Source: an uncultured Kangiella sp. (GTDB lineage: Bacteria > Pseudomonadota > Gammaproteobacteria > Enterobacterales > Kangiellaceae). From it: a stretch of DNA of 64,000 nt. Below are positions 26,766 through 36,543 of the stretch, one piece after another; position 1 is the first letter of the stretch; each line of letters opens with the position of its first letter. Position numbers and translations under genes: made by a program. The notes under the pieces are model-generated. The model did no database searches, had not been told where the DNA came from, and saw only the letters and a program-made list of their open reading frames with translations. The DNA is taken from NCBI GenBank assembly GCA_947498625.1, contig CANMKR010000001.1, positions 50,090 to 114,089 of the forward strand. Direction: 5' to 3'.

Positions 26766-27155
26766 TTATTCGTCAGCGATTTCTTCTGCGTACTGCTCCG
26801 CTGACATCAGCTTATCTAGATCTGCTTGATCAGCAAGCTGCATTTTAAACATCCAGCCATCGCCATAAGGATCGCTGTTAACCAATTCAGGAGAATCTTC
26901 AAGCTCTTCGTTAACTTCTGTAATTGTACCGTCAATAGGTGCATAAATATCTGAAGCCGCTTTTACAGATTCAACCACGGCGATTTCATCATCTGCAGAC
27001 ACTTCTTCATCAAGCTCAGGTGCCTCAACAAAAACAACGTCACCCAATAACTCTTGCGCATGGTCAGTAATTCCAACGGTTACTAAGCCATCACCTTCAT
27101 GACGGATCCATTCGTGGCTTGATACATATTTTAATTCTGCTGGAATTTGACTCAT
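26766..27155 (-). CDS. gcvH: Glycine cleavage system H protein
   Basis: The 129-residue lipoyl carrier of the glycine cleavage complex. Seen are [33 protein letters not shown] and the lipoylated lysine in [16 protein letters not shown] near residue 65, then [15 protein letters not shown] [18 protein letters not shown] before the ATG is a good ribosome site. A possible promoter (TTGGGT, 17 bases, TAAAAT) lies in the 183-base gap after gcvT. Confidence 0.97.
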   Translation of the reverse strand: MSQIPAELKYVSSHEWIRHEGDGLVTVGITDHAQELLGDVVFVEAPELDEEVSADDEIAVVESVKAASDIYAPIDGTITEVNEELEDSPELVNSDPYGDGWMFKMQLADQADLDKLMSAEQYAEEIADE

Positions 27156-27338
27156 GGTCTAGATACCCCTAATTTGATCTCTAAAAGATTTGACCTAAAT
27201 TTATAAACTGGCGTTATTTTAGCCGAAACTTCTGCATTACCCAAGCAAAACTGCACCTAAAAAGCGACTCGAAAGCCACTTTCAAAAGGCGCAACAAAGA
27301 GAGTTACAAAAAAGCTAGCAAATCGACTTTTCAATCGT

Positions 27339-28445
27339 CTAAACCAGCACTTCACCCTTACGCACAAAACTGGGTTTGACGACCTTGGCATTCAATTGTT
27401 TTTTGCGCACTTGAACCAATACAGACTCTTGATTTAAGTCACGTTTAACACGAGCCATAGCGATAGACTTACCAACCGTTGGCGACATGGTTCCAGAAGT
27501 AATGACACCCACCACTTCATCACCAACCACGACTTCTTGCCCTTCTCGCATCACGCCCTTATCTTCTAAAATCAGTCCTATCATCTTATGTGGAGCTTCT
27601 GTACTCTTAGCAACGATAAGCTCTTTCTGCGCCAATAATGCTTTACGCCCAACAAAATCTCTTGTTTCTGGCTCCCAGGCAATAGTCCAGCCCATATTAG
27701 CTTCCAAAGGCGAAACGGTTTCATCCATATCATGGCCATAAAGATTCATCCCAGCCTCTAAGCGCAAAGTATCTCTAGCCGCCAGTCCGGCAGGTTTCAC
27801 TCCTGCAGCTTCCAGCTGGTTCCAAACACTAATGCCAGCTTCATCAGGAATCATAATCTCATAGCCATCTTCCCCGGTGTAACCGGTTCTTGCCACAAAC
27901 CAACTAGCAGCCTGTACGGCCACGAAAGGCTTAATTTCTGCTACAGCGGCTTGTTGTTCGGCGCTCATAATTGAATTAGCCTTCTCGATGGCATTAGGGC
28001 CTTGAACTGCAATCATGGCAACGTCGGTTTTTTCTTCAACCGATACCGCAAACTGCTGCGCAACGTTTTCCATCCAAGCCAAATCTTTATCACGAGTCGA
28101 AGCATTCACCACCACTCGATAGTGAGTATCCGTCAAATAGTAGGCAATTAAATCATCAATAACGCCGCCATCTTCGTTTAGCATTCCGCTATACAACGCT
28201 TTTCCCGCAACGGTTAATTTAGCGACATCATTGGCTAATAAATACTGTAAGTATTGTTTCGCCTCAGAACCGATAACCTCAACTACCGTCATATGAGAAA
28301 CATCAAACATACCAGCGTCTTGGCGAACTGCATGATGCTCATCAATTTGCGAGCCATAATTAAGCGGCATATCCCAGCCGCCAAAGTCCACTACGCGAGC
28401 GTTCGCATCTAGATGCGCCTGATACAAAGGAGTTTTATTAGCCAT
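27339..28445 (-). CDS. gcvT: Aminomethyltransferase (T protein of the glycine cleavage system)
   Basis: Transfers the methylene group from aminomethyl-lipoyl-GcvH to tetrahydrofolate and releases ammonia. The 368-residue protein starts [37 protein letters not shown], typical of GcvT, with the catalytic Asp in [17 protein letters not shown] and [16 protein letters not shown]. It is the first gene of the gcv set; I find no glycine riboswitch in the 91 bases before it. Confidence 0.97.
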   Translation of the reverse strand: MANKTPLYQAHLDANARVVDFGGWDMPLNYGSQIDEHHAVRQDAGMFDVSHMTVVEVIGSEAKQYLQYLLANDVAKLTVAGKALYSGMLNEDGGVIDDLIAYYLTDTHYRVVVNASTRDKDLAWMENVAQQFAVSVEEKTDVAMIAVQGPNAIEKANSIMSAEQQAAVAEIKPFVAVQAASWFVARTGYTGEDGYEIMIPDEAGISVWNQLEAAGVKPAGLAARDTLRLEAGMNLYGHDMDETVSPLEANMGWTIAWEPETRDFVGRKALLAQKELIVAKSTEAPHKMIGLILEDKGVMREGQEVVVGDEVVGVITSGTMSPTVGKSIAMARVKRDLNQESVLVQVRKKQLNAKVVKPSFVRKGEVLV

Positions 28446-28483
28446 TGATTGAGTCCAAATTAAACCTAAGAAATTGGGGAAAG

Positions 28484-28489
28484 ATTATA
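28484..28489 (-). promoter_or_regulatory. Candidate -10 element for gcvT
   Basis: A consensus TATAAT on the minus strand 39 bases before the gcvT start. No convincing -35 at 16-18 bases was found, so an activator might be needed or the match is chance. Confidence 0.4.
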
Positions 28490-28536
28490 CTCGGGATTGG
28501 TGACGAGGAGAAGCAAAGTATAGAAAGTCTAACCAG

Positions 28537-30180
28537 TTACTTTTCACTTTTTTTAATTAAATAGATCACAGGAATAATACCAACTGCAACTAGCAATACT
28601 GCCGGTAACGCTGCTAGTTGCCATTCTCCTTCTGAAGTCAGCTCATAAATGCGTACAGACAAAGTATCCCAGCCAAAAGGTCTTAACAGGAGTGTCGCCG
28701 GCATTTCTTTCATCACTTCCACAAACACCATCAACATAGCGGTTAATACTCCAGGTCTTAATAAGGGAATATAGACTCGCCACAAGCGCTCTTTTGAACT
28801 AGCGCCGAGACTCATGGATGCCTCGATAATGCTAGGCTTTATTTGCCCCATGGCGTTATCCACCGGTCCATGAGCTATTCGCATAAAACGAACTGCGTAA
28901 GCAAACAATAAAACGAAAACCCCGCCTGTGAGCCATTGCTCCAAACCCAACCATGATTCAAAAGCATTGAAACTTATGACCACTCCAACTGCTAGAACGG
29001 TTCCAGGTAGTGCATAACCGCTAAGGCTAACTTCTGTTAACAAACTGCCATCATGCTGTTTAGTTTTTTTATTTTTTATAAACCGTTGCGCAAAGACCAA
29101 TAACATAGCAACTATTAGAGTAATCACCGTGGCAACTAGAGCTAACTGTACGGTGTTGACCAATAAATTTAGTATCGTTTGACCATATCCAGAGGTGGTT
29201 AAACTCCAGTAGATAAGTTGGATCAAAGGTAATATGAAGGCTGTTAAAGCTACCATCCATGCGGATAATTGCACTAAGGTTCCTTTGATACCTGACAAGG
29301 GTTTTCTGAATTGGCTAAACTCTTGCCCATTTTCTTGGTAGCTTGCAGCGCCTCGACTAAAACGTTCACCTAATAAAGCCAAAAATACCAGTAACAATAG
29401 AATAGAAGCTAACTGTGCCGCAGTCTCTAAACTGAATAATCCAAACCAAGATTTATAAATTGCTGTGGTAAAAGTATCGTAATTAAAAATTGATACTGCC
29501 CCAAAATCCGCTAGCGTTTCCATCAACACTAAGGCCAATCCAGCCATCCATGCAGGCCTTGTCATGGGAATGATCAATTTCCAAAATGCTGCTTGCTTGC
29601 TGTAGCCTAATGTTCGCGCACTCTCATAACTGGCTTGACCTTTTTTTAATAAGCTTGCTCGAGTTAAAAGATAAACATACGGATATAAACTGAGGATAAA
29701 TACTAGTGAGACACCCAAAGAATTACGAATGTCTGGCAGATAGGATGAGGATAAACCTACGCTTTTAAAAATTTGCTCTAAAGCCCCGCCAAAATCGGTA
29801 AAGCCAAGCAACACAAACGCTAAAATATAAGGCGGAATCGCAATTGGTAACATCAAGCACCATTGCAAAATTTTTCGCCCGGGAAATTCGTAAATCACTA
29901 CTAGCCAAGCTAACGAAACTCCTAAGACAAAAGTTCCCATTCCAACTAACACGGATAAGATTAATGTATTTGCCAATAATCCCGATAGCTGAGTTTGCCA
30001 AAGATGATTCCATAAAGTGGCGTCTACTGTTAGCCATGAAAACACCAGTGGAATAACCGGTAATAAGACTGCTAAAGCAATAATAGCTAGAGTAAACCAG
30101 CCTAAATTAGATATTAAAAAGCCATGCCGAATTTTATCGACATGGCTAACTTTAGACTGCTTTGTTGGAGTGATTTGCAA
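28537..30180 (-). CDS. fbpB: Ferric-iron ABC transporter permease
   Basis: A 547-residue inner-membrane permease with about twelve helices, a fused pair of six-helix units each with a cytoplasmic EAA-type loop (ESARTLGYSKQAAFWKLIIPMTRP near residue 190 and EASMSLGASSKERLWRVYIPLLRP near residue 460). This is the FbpB/ThiP class that imports Fe3+ from periplasmic FbpA. The start appears to be a TTG three bases after the fbpA stop, as no ATG is near. The ATPase partner (FbpC) is not in the window, so it must be supplied from elsewhere. Confidence 0.92.
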   Translation of the reverse strand: MQITPTKQSKVSHVDKIRHGFLISNLGWFTLAIIALAVLLPVIPLVFSWLTVDATLWNHLWQTQLSGLLANTLILSVLVGMGTFVLGVSLAWLVVIYEFPGRKILQWCLMLPIAIPPYILAFVLLGFTDFGGALEQIFKSVGLSSSYLPDIRNSLGVSLVFILSLYPYVYLLTRASLLKKGQASYESARTLGYSKQAAFWKLIIPMTRPAWMAGLALVLMETLADFGAVSIFNYDTFTTAIYKSWFGLFSLETAAQLASILLLLVFLALLGERFSRGAASYQENGQEFSQFRKPLSGIKGTLVQLSAWMVALTAFILPLIQLIYWSLTTSGYGQTILNLLVNTVQLALVATVITLIVAMLLVFAQRFIKNKKTKQHDGSLLTEVSLSGYALPGTVLAVGVVISFNAFESWLGLEQWLTGGVFVLLFAYAVRFMRIAHGPVDNAMGQIKPSIIEASMSLGASSKERLWRVYIPLLRPGVLTAMLMVFVEVMKEMPATLLLRPFGWDTLSVRIYELTSEGEWQLAALPAVLLVAVGIIPVIYLIKKSEK

Positions 30181-30183
30181 AGC

Positions 30184-31254
30184 TTATTTGTAACCTACTC
30201 TGTCCATTAACTGAACTGCAGCAGGTTGTAATTCACCTGCTTTCGACAAGTTCATAGTATCAGCATTTAACTCGCCCCAAGCTTGCACCTGCTCGATAGA
30301 CTCCACAGAAGTATTTGCTGGATACTCAAGATTTAAGCCCGCATACATTTGCTGTGCAGATTTTGAGGATAGCCATTCAATTAATTGTAAAGCGGCTTTA
30401 GGGTTTTTAGCATGCTTGGTAATACCTGCTCCTGAAATATTCACATGGACCCCTTGCCCAGAATTTTCAGGCAAATAAAGTGCCACAGATATATCTGGAT
30501 TTTCCTTTTCTAAACGACCGAAATAGTAACTATTTACTATGCCAACTTCACATTGACCAGCTTCAATCGCCTTCACTACTTTAGTGTCATTAGAAAATGG
30601 AGCCGTCGCTAAATTGTCCACCCAACCTTTTACAATCGACTCTGCTTTTGCTTCACCATGACGCGCTATTAACATGGCAACTAATGATTGATTATAAACT
30701 TTCTTAGAAGTACGCAAACACAAGCGACCTTTCCATTTAGCATCGGCCAAGTCTTCGTAGCTACTCAATTCTTTAGGGTTCACTTTATTTGTGTCGTAAA
30801 CCATAGTTCTGGCACGAACTGTTAAACCAAACCATTGGTTATCTGGGTCTTGAAAATTATTCGGTATATTATTCTCCAGAGTGGTAGAGGTCACCGACTG
30901 CAAAACCCCCTCTCGTTTCGCCAACCAAAGATTACCAGCATCCACCGTCATAAAAATATCCGCCGGCGTTCTTGCACCCTCAGCTTTTAATCGCGTCACT
31001 AATGGCCCAGCTTTATCGGTGATATAGTCGATTTCGATACCGGTGTTAGCTGTAAACTCTTCGAAAAATGGCTTAATTAAGTGCTCTTTACGAGAAGAAT
31101 AAACCACAACCTTCTCCGTTTTGGCTTCAATGTTTTTGGCTTCTTGCGTAATCTCTGAGCCTTTCGTGTACTCTTCCTTTTGCCCACCATTTTCTGAGCA
31201 TGCGGTTAACATTAATACGGATATTAGAGTGATTGTTTTGTTCAAGAATTTCAT
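30184..31254 (-). CDS. fbpA: Fe(3+)-binding periplasmic lipoprotein
   Basis: Solute-binding protein of 356 residues that hands ferric iron to FbpB. It has a lipobox LTAC at residues 16-19, then KVVVYSSRKEHLIKPFFEEF and, near residue 240, NSYYFGRLEKENP, in which the tyrosine pair is the iron-binding signature of the family. LWLAKREGVLQ is also typical. The promoter overlaps a Fur box 40 bases upstream, so iron repression is expected. It forms an operon with fbpB. Confidence 0.94.
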   Translation of the reverse strand: MKFLNKTITLISVLMLTACSENGGQKEEYTKGSEITQEAKNIEAKTEKVVVYSSRKEHLIKPFFEEFTANTGIEIDYITDKAGPLVTRLKAEGARTPADIFMTVDAGNLWLAKREGVLQSVTSTTLENNIPNNFQDPDNQWFGLTVRARTMVYDTNKVNPKELSSYEDLADAKWKGRLCLRTSKKVYNQSLVAMLIARHGEAKAESIVKGWVDNLATAPFSNDTKVVKAIEAGQCEVGIVNSYYFGRLEKENPDISVALYLPENSGQGVHVNISGAGITKHAKNPKAALQLIEWLSSKSAQQMYAGLNLEYPANTSVESIEQVQAWGELNADTMNLSKAGELQPAAVQLMDRVGYK

Positions 31255-31291
31255 GGGATGTCCAAACTTGGATACTTTTAAAATTTCCTAA

Positions 31292-31320
31292 ATGATAATG
31301 GTTCTCATTAATAAATGCAA
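31292..31320 (-). promoter_or_regulatory. fbpA promoter
   Basis: On the minus strand TTGCAT, a 17-base spacer and TATCAT. The -35 is weak, but the spacing is ideal, and the Fur box covers the spacer and -10. Confidence 0.6.
31294..31312. promoter_or_regulatory. Fur box upstream of fbpA
   Basis: GATAATGGTTCTCATTAAT matches 14 of 19 bases of the classic Fur consensus GATAATGATAATCATTATC. Its overlap with the fbpA promoter indicates repression when iron is sufficient. Confidence 0.82.
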
Positions 31321-31345
31321 TGACTTTTGCCTTCCGCGACTAACC

Positions 31346-31376
31346 AAAAAAAAGCTCCCTATTGGGAGCTTTTTTA
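31346..31376 (-). terminator. Terminator after the 111-residue lipoprotein gene
   Basis: AGCTCCC/GGGAGCT stem with a four-base loop between A and T runs, usable on both strands. It insulates fbpA from the protease-lipoprotein unit. Confidence 0.9.
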
Positions 31377-31390
31377 TTACAACTTAAAAC

Positions 31391-31726
31391 TTAATCTAGA
31401 TGCTTAATAAACACATCTTTCTTCGAGGTTTTATACAATACTGATTCGCCTTCTTTCATCAGGTAACCAGCCTTATTGAATCGCCACATTTGTGTTTCGC
31501 CATCAACTTCCATTTCAATTTTATATTCAAAAAGAGGCATTAATTTTTCTAAAGCACGTTCTTTCACTTTCCATGCCTGGACGATTTCAGCCACAGCACT
31601 TTTCTCATCAATGACTTTAAGCACTTCGGCTTTATCATTATAGATGGTTGCCTTTGCGTTTTGCTTACATGCAACCAAAATCATGGCCAAGAAAATTGCT
31701 AATGAAACCCCTAATATTTTGCTCAT
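31391..31726 (-). CDS. Small lipoprotein of unknown function
   Basis: A 111-residue protein not recognised. The signal peptide ends in lipobox LVAC near residue 20, followed by KQNAKATIYNDKAEVL. The rest is an acidic and lysine-rich single domain with MEVDGETQMWRFNKAGYLMKEGE, which could be a small beta sheet. It lies 11 bases after the protease gene on the same strand and is probably co-transcribed, so it may be an accessory or inhibitor of that protease; this is inference from position. Confidence 0.7.
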   Translation of the reverse strand: MSKILGVSLAIFLAMILVACKQNAKATIYNDKAEVLKVIDEKSAVAEIVQAWKVKERALEKLMPLFEYKIEMEVDGETQMWRFNKAGYLMKEGESVLYKTSKKDVFIKHLD

Positions 31727-31737
31727 AATCTTTATTC

Positions 31738-34020
31738 CTATTTAACAACTTTACGTCTTCTTAAACCCAATACAGCTAATAATGCTAACAAGCCGAAACC
31801 TGCAGAACCACCGCCACCACCTGAAGATTCAGGAGCGTCATTCACCGTGACTGAAACAGTTGCTGTTGATGTTTCACCTGAAGGATCCGTTACTGTTACT
31901 TCAAAACTAAGGGTAGCAGAGCCTGTCACTTGTGGCGCCACAAAAGAAGCGGTACTACTAGAGCCATTGTTAATGGTTACAGCAGGACCTGACGTTTGTG
32001 CCCATGAGAAAGTCAAAGGGTCGCCGTTAGGGTCATTACTATTACTAGCATTCAAGTTTACGGTAGCACCTTCAACTGCTGTTAAGGAGCTTGATGCAAC
32101 TTGAGCAGTCGGCGCTTGATTGACTTCCACATTAACGGTCACGGTTGCAGAAGATTGCAATCCATCAGGATCGGTTACTGTTACCTGGAACTCAAGAGCT
32201 GTCTGACTAGCCACATCGGGTGCAGTGAAATTAGCTCTTGCCGAAGCGGCTCCAGATAAATTAACCGTAGCACCAGAAGTCTGCGTCCAAGCATAAGTTA
32301 AAGTGTCTCCATCTGGGTCACTACTAGCGCTAGCATCAAGCGTTACATTGGTATTTTCATTAACAGTCATACTGCCTGAACCAACATCCGCTGATGGCGC
32401 TCTATTTGGAAATTGAACTACAATTGCTGCAGTGGTTGAACGCGAACAACTTGCTGAATCTGTGATACTTAAACTAACGTTTCCAGAATAGGCATCATTA
32501 TAACTATAAGAAGGATTAGCTTGAGTGCTATCCTCGGTGCCATCGCCATTGAAGTCCCAGCTATAGCTATAGCCTGTACCAGAACCCCCTGATACTGACG
32601 ATGAGAAACTAACCGTTTCACCAACTTGTGCAGGATTCGGAGTAATAGAGGCGATGGTTGCCGTAGGTGCCGTACAAGCGTCAGTTCCATCTAATGTTGT
32701 CGCTCCGGAGTCTGCAGGGTCTAACCATGCTTTCAGCTGACTAGCAGCAGTTCCACCACCTTCCCATTGTTCAGATACACGGCCGTACCAATCTGGGTCA
32801 TTAGGCGCCTGGCAAGAAGCAAAGCCACCATGCAGTGTACCTACGATATGTCTATTAGCATTCCAAATACCGGAACCTGAAGATCCACCTTCGGTAGTCC
32901 CTTGGTCCCATGCTCCAATACGAATATGTGAGCCATTAGCATTTTCAACATCACTAGTGTAATTAGTTAAAGTAGCGGCATCATCATCAAAGCTAATTCG
33001 CTTCTCGTCACCGGCGGGGTGGTGAATAGCTACTGATGACGTTGGTGCTGGAGCAGTATTATCCCACCCAGCCCAATGAACATTAAAGCTTGAGCTTGGA
33101 GCAGAGTTTAGTTCTAATAAAGTTAAGTCTGAACCAGTCCAGGTTGCTCTCAATGTTGTTCCTGATTGCGATTGACTTCGACTACCGTCAGGCGTGCCAT
33201 CACAAACTGAAGTTTCAAAATTCCAATAAACAACCACCGTATTCGCTACTGCTTGTGTTGAAACACAATGATTCGCAGTTAAAAAATATGGTTTTCTATC
33301 TTGCGCCACATTGTTTACTAAAGAGCCAGTACAAACGAAACTGCCTTGACTGGTGGTAAACGAATAATGACCGACTGAACGAATTTCTGCTTCCCAAGGA
33401 TCTGCAACCGGACAAACAACATCAATATTACAACTACCGGATTTAGCAATAGAAACTTTATCAATTCCGCGATAACCCTGATTAATATTAGTTAAATCAA
33501 AAGTTAAATATTTCTTCATGTTGTCTGGTACAGAAATTTCAATGATGGCTTCGCCACCTTTAATGATCGGTGTCCACAGCTCTTGAAAACCATTATTATC
33601 TTTTTCAGTAAATGGTCCTAAAACTTCCGAATAATCCTTGTTATAAACAAACAACTGAGCGCCTGCAGGCAAAAATACATCTTTAAAACCAAAGCTCAAG
33701 TTATTAGTATTTTTTGCATTTATTTTTAATCGCCAAATTGACTGGCCTGCCGAGCTTAACCACTGGCCTAAGTTGGTGTAGGATTCTTTGGCTTGATATG
33801 GCACCGCAAACCGATAAGTTTTCTCAAATTTACTAAAGGTTTCATCTTTAGCCGCTACTTTTTCCATATCCAATGCAGGAATTTCTAACACAGGAGATGC
33901 CGGAATATTTTTTATTGCATGCGTTAAGGGAAGCTCACTGGAAGCCATGGATGCTTGTGCTGTGAAAGAAGCTGCCACTAACATGGCTACACTACTAACT
34001 TTAGATAAAACCTTTTTCAT
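31738..34020 (-). CDS. Lysyl-endopeptidase-like serine protease with PKD-type domains and GlyGly-CTERM
   Basis: A secreted 760-residue S1 protease. I start it at 34020 (MKKVLSKV), dropping 21 residues without signal character. Order: signal peptide (1-24), propeptide to Lys193, protease domain 194-450, a PKD domain, two further Ig/cadherin-like repeats of about 90 residues, and a GlyGly-CTERM tail (GGGGGSAGFG, hydrophobic helix, RRRK). The mature start SGSCNIDVVCP closely resembles Achromobacter lysyl endopeptidase. The triad is His251 (TANHC), Asp298 (GSDLTLLEL) and Ser381 (GSSGSG). Asp410 before WYGRV matches the Lys-selecting Asp of that enzyme, and Lys193 would allow self-processing. The tail suggests rhombosortase handling and surface release. 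Confidence 0.9.
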   Translation of the reverse strand: MKKVLSKVSSVAMLVAASFTAQASMASSELPLTHAIKNIPASPVLEIPALDMEKVAAKDETFSKFEKTYRFAVPYQAKESYTNLGQWLSSAGQSIWRLKINAKNTNNLSFGFKDVFLPAGAQLFVYNKDYSEVLGPFTEKDNNGFQELWTPIIKGGEAIIEISVPDNMKKYLTFDLTNINQGYRGIDKVSIAKSGSCNIDVVCPVADPWEAEIRSVGHYSFTTSQGSFVCTGSLVNNVAQDRKPYFLTANHCVSTQAVANTVVVYWNFETSVCDGTPDGSRSQSQSGTTLRATWTGSDLTLLELNSAPSSSFNVHWAGWDNTAPAPTSSVAIHHPAGDEKRISFDDDAATLTNYTSDVENANGSHIRIGAWDQGTTEGGSSGSGIWNANRHIVGTLHGGFASCQAPNDPDWYGRVSEQWEGGGTAASQLKAWLDPADSGATTLDGTDACTAPTATIASITPNPAQVGETVSFSSSVSGGSGTGYSYSWDFNGDGTEDSTQANPSYSYNDAYSGNVSLSITDSASCSRSTTAAIVVQFPNRAPSADVGSGSMTVNENTNVTLDASASSDPDGDTLTYAWTQTSGATVNLSGAASARANFTAPDVASQTALEFQVTVTDPDGLQSSATVTVNVEVNQAPTAQVASSSLTAVEGATVNLNASNSNDPNGDPLTFSWAQTSGPAVTINNGSSSTASFVAPQVTGSATLSFEVTVTDPSGETSTATVSVTVNDAPESSGGGGGSAGFGLLALLAVLGLRRRKVVK

Positions 34021-34153
34021 AATACCACCAACTAAATATAATCTACTCGATAGTATAGCTATAATTTTTGCATTGGAAAGCAAATCAATGTGAAATGGTA
34101 TTAAAGTTATACAATTAGATACTTATTGATACTAAAAATAAATGACTTAGGCA

Positions 34154-35335
34154 CTAAATTCCAAGTGCTTTCTTAACTAATAGGTTCTTAATTAAGCTAG
34201 AATTATTTACAGTCTTTAATCCAAGTGCGCGTAGAAATTGAATTGAACTCGATTGGTGTGCAAAGATGTTCTTAAAGAATTGCATGGCTTTTTGCATCAA
34301 AAAAATATCACTCGCTCGATTTCTTTGATAAGGGCGCAAGTTTTTTTGTAAGCCTATATCTTGTTGTTTAGCATATGAATTTTTTATCACCTTGACTAAC
34401 TCTTTAGCATCAGCAAAGCCAAGGTTCACCCCTTGTCCAGCCAATGGATGAATAGTGTGAGCAGAGTCACCAATTAATGCCAAGCGGTGTTGAATATTGG
34501 TTTCTGCGGTGCGTTCGATTATTGGAAATGCAGCTCGGTCACTTAATAAGGAAATTGTCCCTAATTTATTTTCGAAGGTTTGCTTCAAGCGTGCTAAAAA
34601 ATCCTCATCGGATAGTTGCAATAACTCATCGCATTGAGCCTCATCTTGTGACCAAACTATGGAGCACTTATTAGAGTCCTTTAGAGGTAAAAATGCTAAA
34701 GGACCGAAATGGTCAAACCGTTGGTAAGCTGTCGACTCATGAGTTAACTCGGTTTTTACAGTGGCGACAATGGCCTTTTGTCTATAAGATTTTTGCTGAG
34801 TTTCAATGCCCGATGTTTTCTTTAGCCAAGAAAGAGGTCCATCCGCAGCAACTAACAACGAGGCCGTAAGCTCTTTACCCGAATTTAATACTACTTCTGC
34901 CCTATCTGCTTGGTAGCTAACTTTTTTGCAGCGTCCTAAAAAATAAAAGTCTATATTATTTCTATCATTGACCGTATTAAACAAAGCTTTTCGAATGACT
35001 CTATTTTCAATAATGTGTCCTAAGTTTTCTTCGCCGATTGCATTAGAACAAAACTCCACAGCGCCTTGAGTTGACTCTCCATCCCAAACCTCCATTTTTC
35101 TATAAGAAGATACACTGTCTTTATCAAGATACTTCCACGCACCTATTTCTCGAAAATACTTTTCGGATTGCCGAGTAATTGCACTGACTCTTATATCAGT
35201 ACTTTTTTTCTCAAATTCCTGTTGAACTTCTTGCGGCTCTATCACGGCTATCTTTAAACTCGTGTCTTTAAGTCCAGCTACAAAAGCAAGACCAACCATA
35301 CCTCCACCTACGACAATAATATCGTATTGCTTCAT
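34154..35335 (-). CDS. ubiI: UbiI/VisC-type FAD monooxygenase of ubiquinone synthesis
   Basis: A 393-residue flavoprotein hydroxylase, probably acting on ring C5 in ubiquinone synthesis. It has the FAD motif IVVGGGMVGLAFVAGL at the start, DG-type ADGPLSWLKKTSG near residue 165, and the second FAD motif GDSAHTIHPLAGQGVNLGFAD near residue 285, which matches VisC/UbiI closely. Its start overlaps the upstream ubiH stop by four bases (ATGA), indicating translational coupling. The pepP-ubiH-ubiI order is the same as in E. coli. Confidence 0.88.
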   Translation of the reverse strand: MKQYDIIVVGGGMVGLAFVAGLKDTSLKIAVIEPQEVQQEFEKKSTDIRVSAITRQSEKYFREIGAWKYLDKDSVSSYRKMEVWDGESTQGAVEFCSNAIGEENLGHIIENRVIRKALFNTVNDRNNIDFYFLGRCKKVSYQADRAEVVLNSGKELTASLLVAADGPLSWLKKTSGIETQQKSYRQKAIVATVKTELTHESTAYQRFDHFGPLAFLPLKDSNKCSIVWSQDEAQCDELLQLSDEDFLARLKQTFENKLGTISLLSDRAAFPIIERTAETNIQHRLALIGDSAHTIHPLAGQGVNLGFADAKELVKVIKNSYAKQQDIGLQKNLRPYQRNRASDIFLMQKAMQFFKNIFAHQSSSIQFLRALGLKTVNNSSLIKNLLVKKALGI

Positions 35336-36531
35336 GCTTTAAACCCCATGGCCTTCATAGCAAAAGCTTCTTTTACGATTGGAGTAACATCCATAATTTT
35401 CATGAGAAGATTTCTGCTTAGGGATAAAGTTTTAGATGGATTTGAAAATAACCGCGCTAACGCTTCGGTTGTTTCAATGGTCTCTAAGCGATCGCTCATC
35501 CTTTCGCTCTCAAATTCATCAAGCCAATTTTTAGAATCTAATTTACACTCTTTATCTAAAGACAATTTTTCAATTTTTTTGCTCAAAGCTTCGATATCTC
35601 TTAGCGCTAAATTGAGCCCTTGGCCAGCAATCGGATGTAATTGTTGCGCGGTATTTCCGATTAATAAACATCGGTCGCTCACGGTTTTAGAAGTCACCAA
35701 CTGCATCAGCGGGAAAGCATTTCTTTTGCCTATCTTTTCTATTCGACCCAATCTAGAACCGAATGCTTGTTCTAGCTCTTTAGCGAAAGATTGGTTGGAC
35801 ATCTCGAGCAGTTCTTTACTTTTCTCAGGTGTGTTTGACCAGACTATCGACATCCGATTATCACTTAAAGGCAATAAAGCTAATGGGCCATTGTGCGTAA
35901 AGCGCTCATAAGCCCAGTTTTTATGAGGATTTTGCGTTGTTATATTACAAACCAGTGCTGACTTTTTAAAATCGGTCACTTCTGTCTGATATCCGAGCTG
36001 CGATTTAAGATTAGAGCGAGAACCTTCTGCTAAAATTAGCAAATCGCAATCTATACTTTGCTTGCCACCTTCTAACTGGATCCGCATAAAATTTTTATCA
36101 TCTTTAATTATTTTTTTTGCAGACGCTACTTTAGCAGGACAGCAATATTCTATAGCCCGCTCTCTTAGCTCAGTGGTTAATGCCGATCCTAAAACTCTAT
36201 TCTCAATGACCCCACCTAATTGTGGTTGATTCAACTTTTCAGATTCTAGTCGAGTAAAACCATAATGGCCTTGATCGGAGATATGAATATTTTTAATGGG
36301 CTCAGCATTATTTAGAACTTTATTCAGCCCTAGCCGCTGATATATTTTTAAAGATGAAAGCGATAGCGCTACGCTTTTATCGTCAAAACTAGGTTGTGAA
36401 TTTGAATTTTCTGCAAATGCTTCGATAACAACTAAATCAATACCAACCGCATCCAAAGCAATCGCCAAGCTAGCACCGACCAAGCCGCCTCCGACAATAA
36501 CAATCTGATAATGATTTTTTTTCGTTTTCAT
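35332..36531 (-). CDS. ubiH: UbiH-type FAD monooxygenase of ubiquinone synthesis
   Basis: A 399-residue flavoprotein hydroxylase, probably for ring C1 hydroxylation in ubiquinone synthesis. The first FAD motif is IVIVGGGLVGASLAIAL and the second is GNTAQQLHPIAGQGLNLALRD, close to E. coli UbiH. It lies between pepP (12 bases upstream) and ubiI (overlapping by four), which supports the assignment over other family members. Both hydroxylases depend on reduced flavin and oxygen. Confidence 0.9.
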   Translation of the reverse strand: MKTKKNHYQIVIVGGGLVGASLAIALDAVGIDLVVIEAFAENSNSQPSFDDKSVALSLSSLKIYQRLGLNKVLNNAEPIKNIHISDQGHYGFTRLESEKLNQPQLGGVIENRVLGSALTTELRERAIEYCCPAKVASAKKIIKDDKNFMRIQLEGGKQSIDCDLLILAEGSRSNLKSQLGYQTEVTDFKKSALVCNITTQNPHKNWAYERFTHNGPLALLPLSDNRMSIVWSNTPEKSKELLEMSNQSFAKELEQAFGSRLGRIEKIGKRNAFPLMQLVTSKTVSDRCLLIGNTAQQLHPIAGQGLNLALRDIEALSKKIEKLSLDKECKLDSKNWLDEFESERMSDRLETIETTEALARLFSNPSKTLSLSRNLLMKIMDVTPIVKEAFAMKAMGFKA

Positions 36532-36543
36532 AGGTTTTAAAAA

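Noticed and set aside
26687..26848. Plus-strand ORF of 53 codons running antisense into the 3' end of gcvH, with ordinary-looking residues
   Set aside because: No proper ribosome site, overlaps the conserved gcvH coding region, and no recognisable domain; probably a chance frame.
27156..27338. Weak hairpin with nearby T run between gcvT and gcvH
   Set aside because: Only a five-base stem with a G-T pair, separated from the T run; not counted as a terminator.
28446..28536. Possible glycine riboswitch before gcvT
   Set aside because: The 91-base leader is too short and lacks the paired aptamer motifs on either strand.
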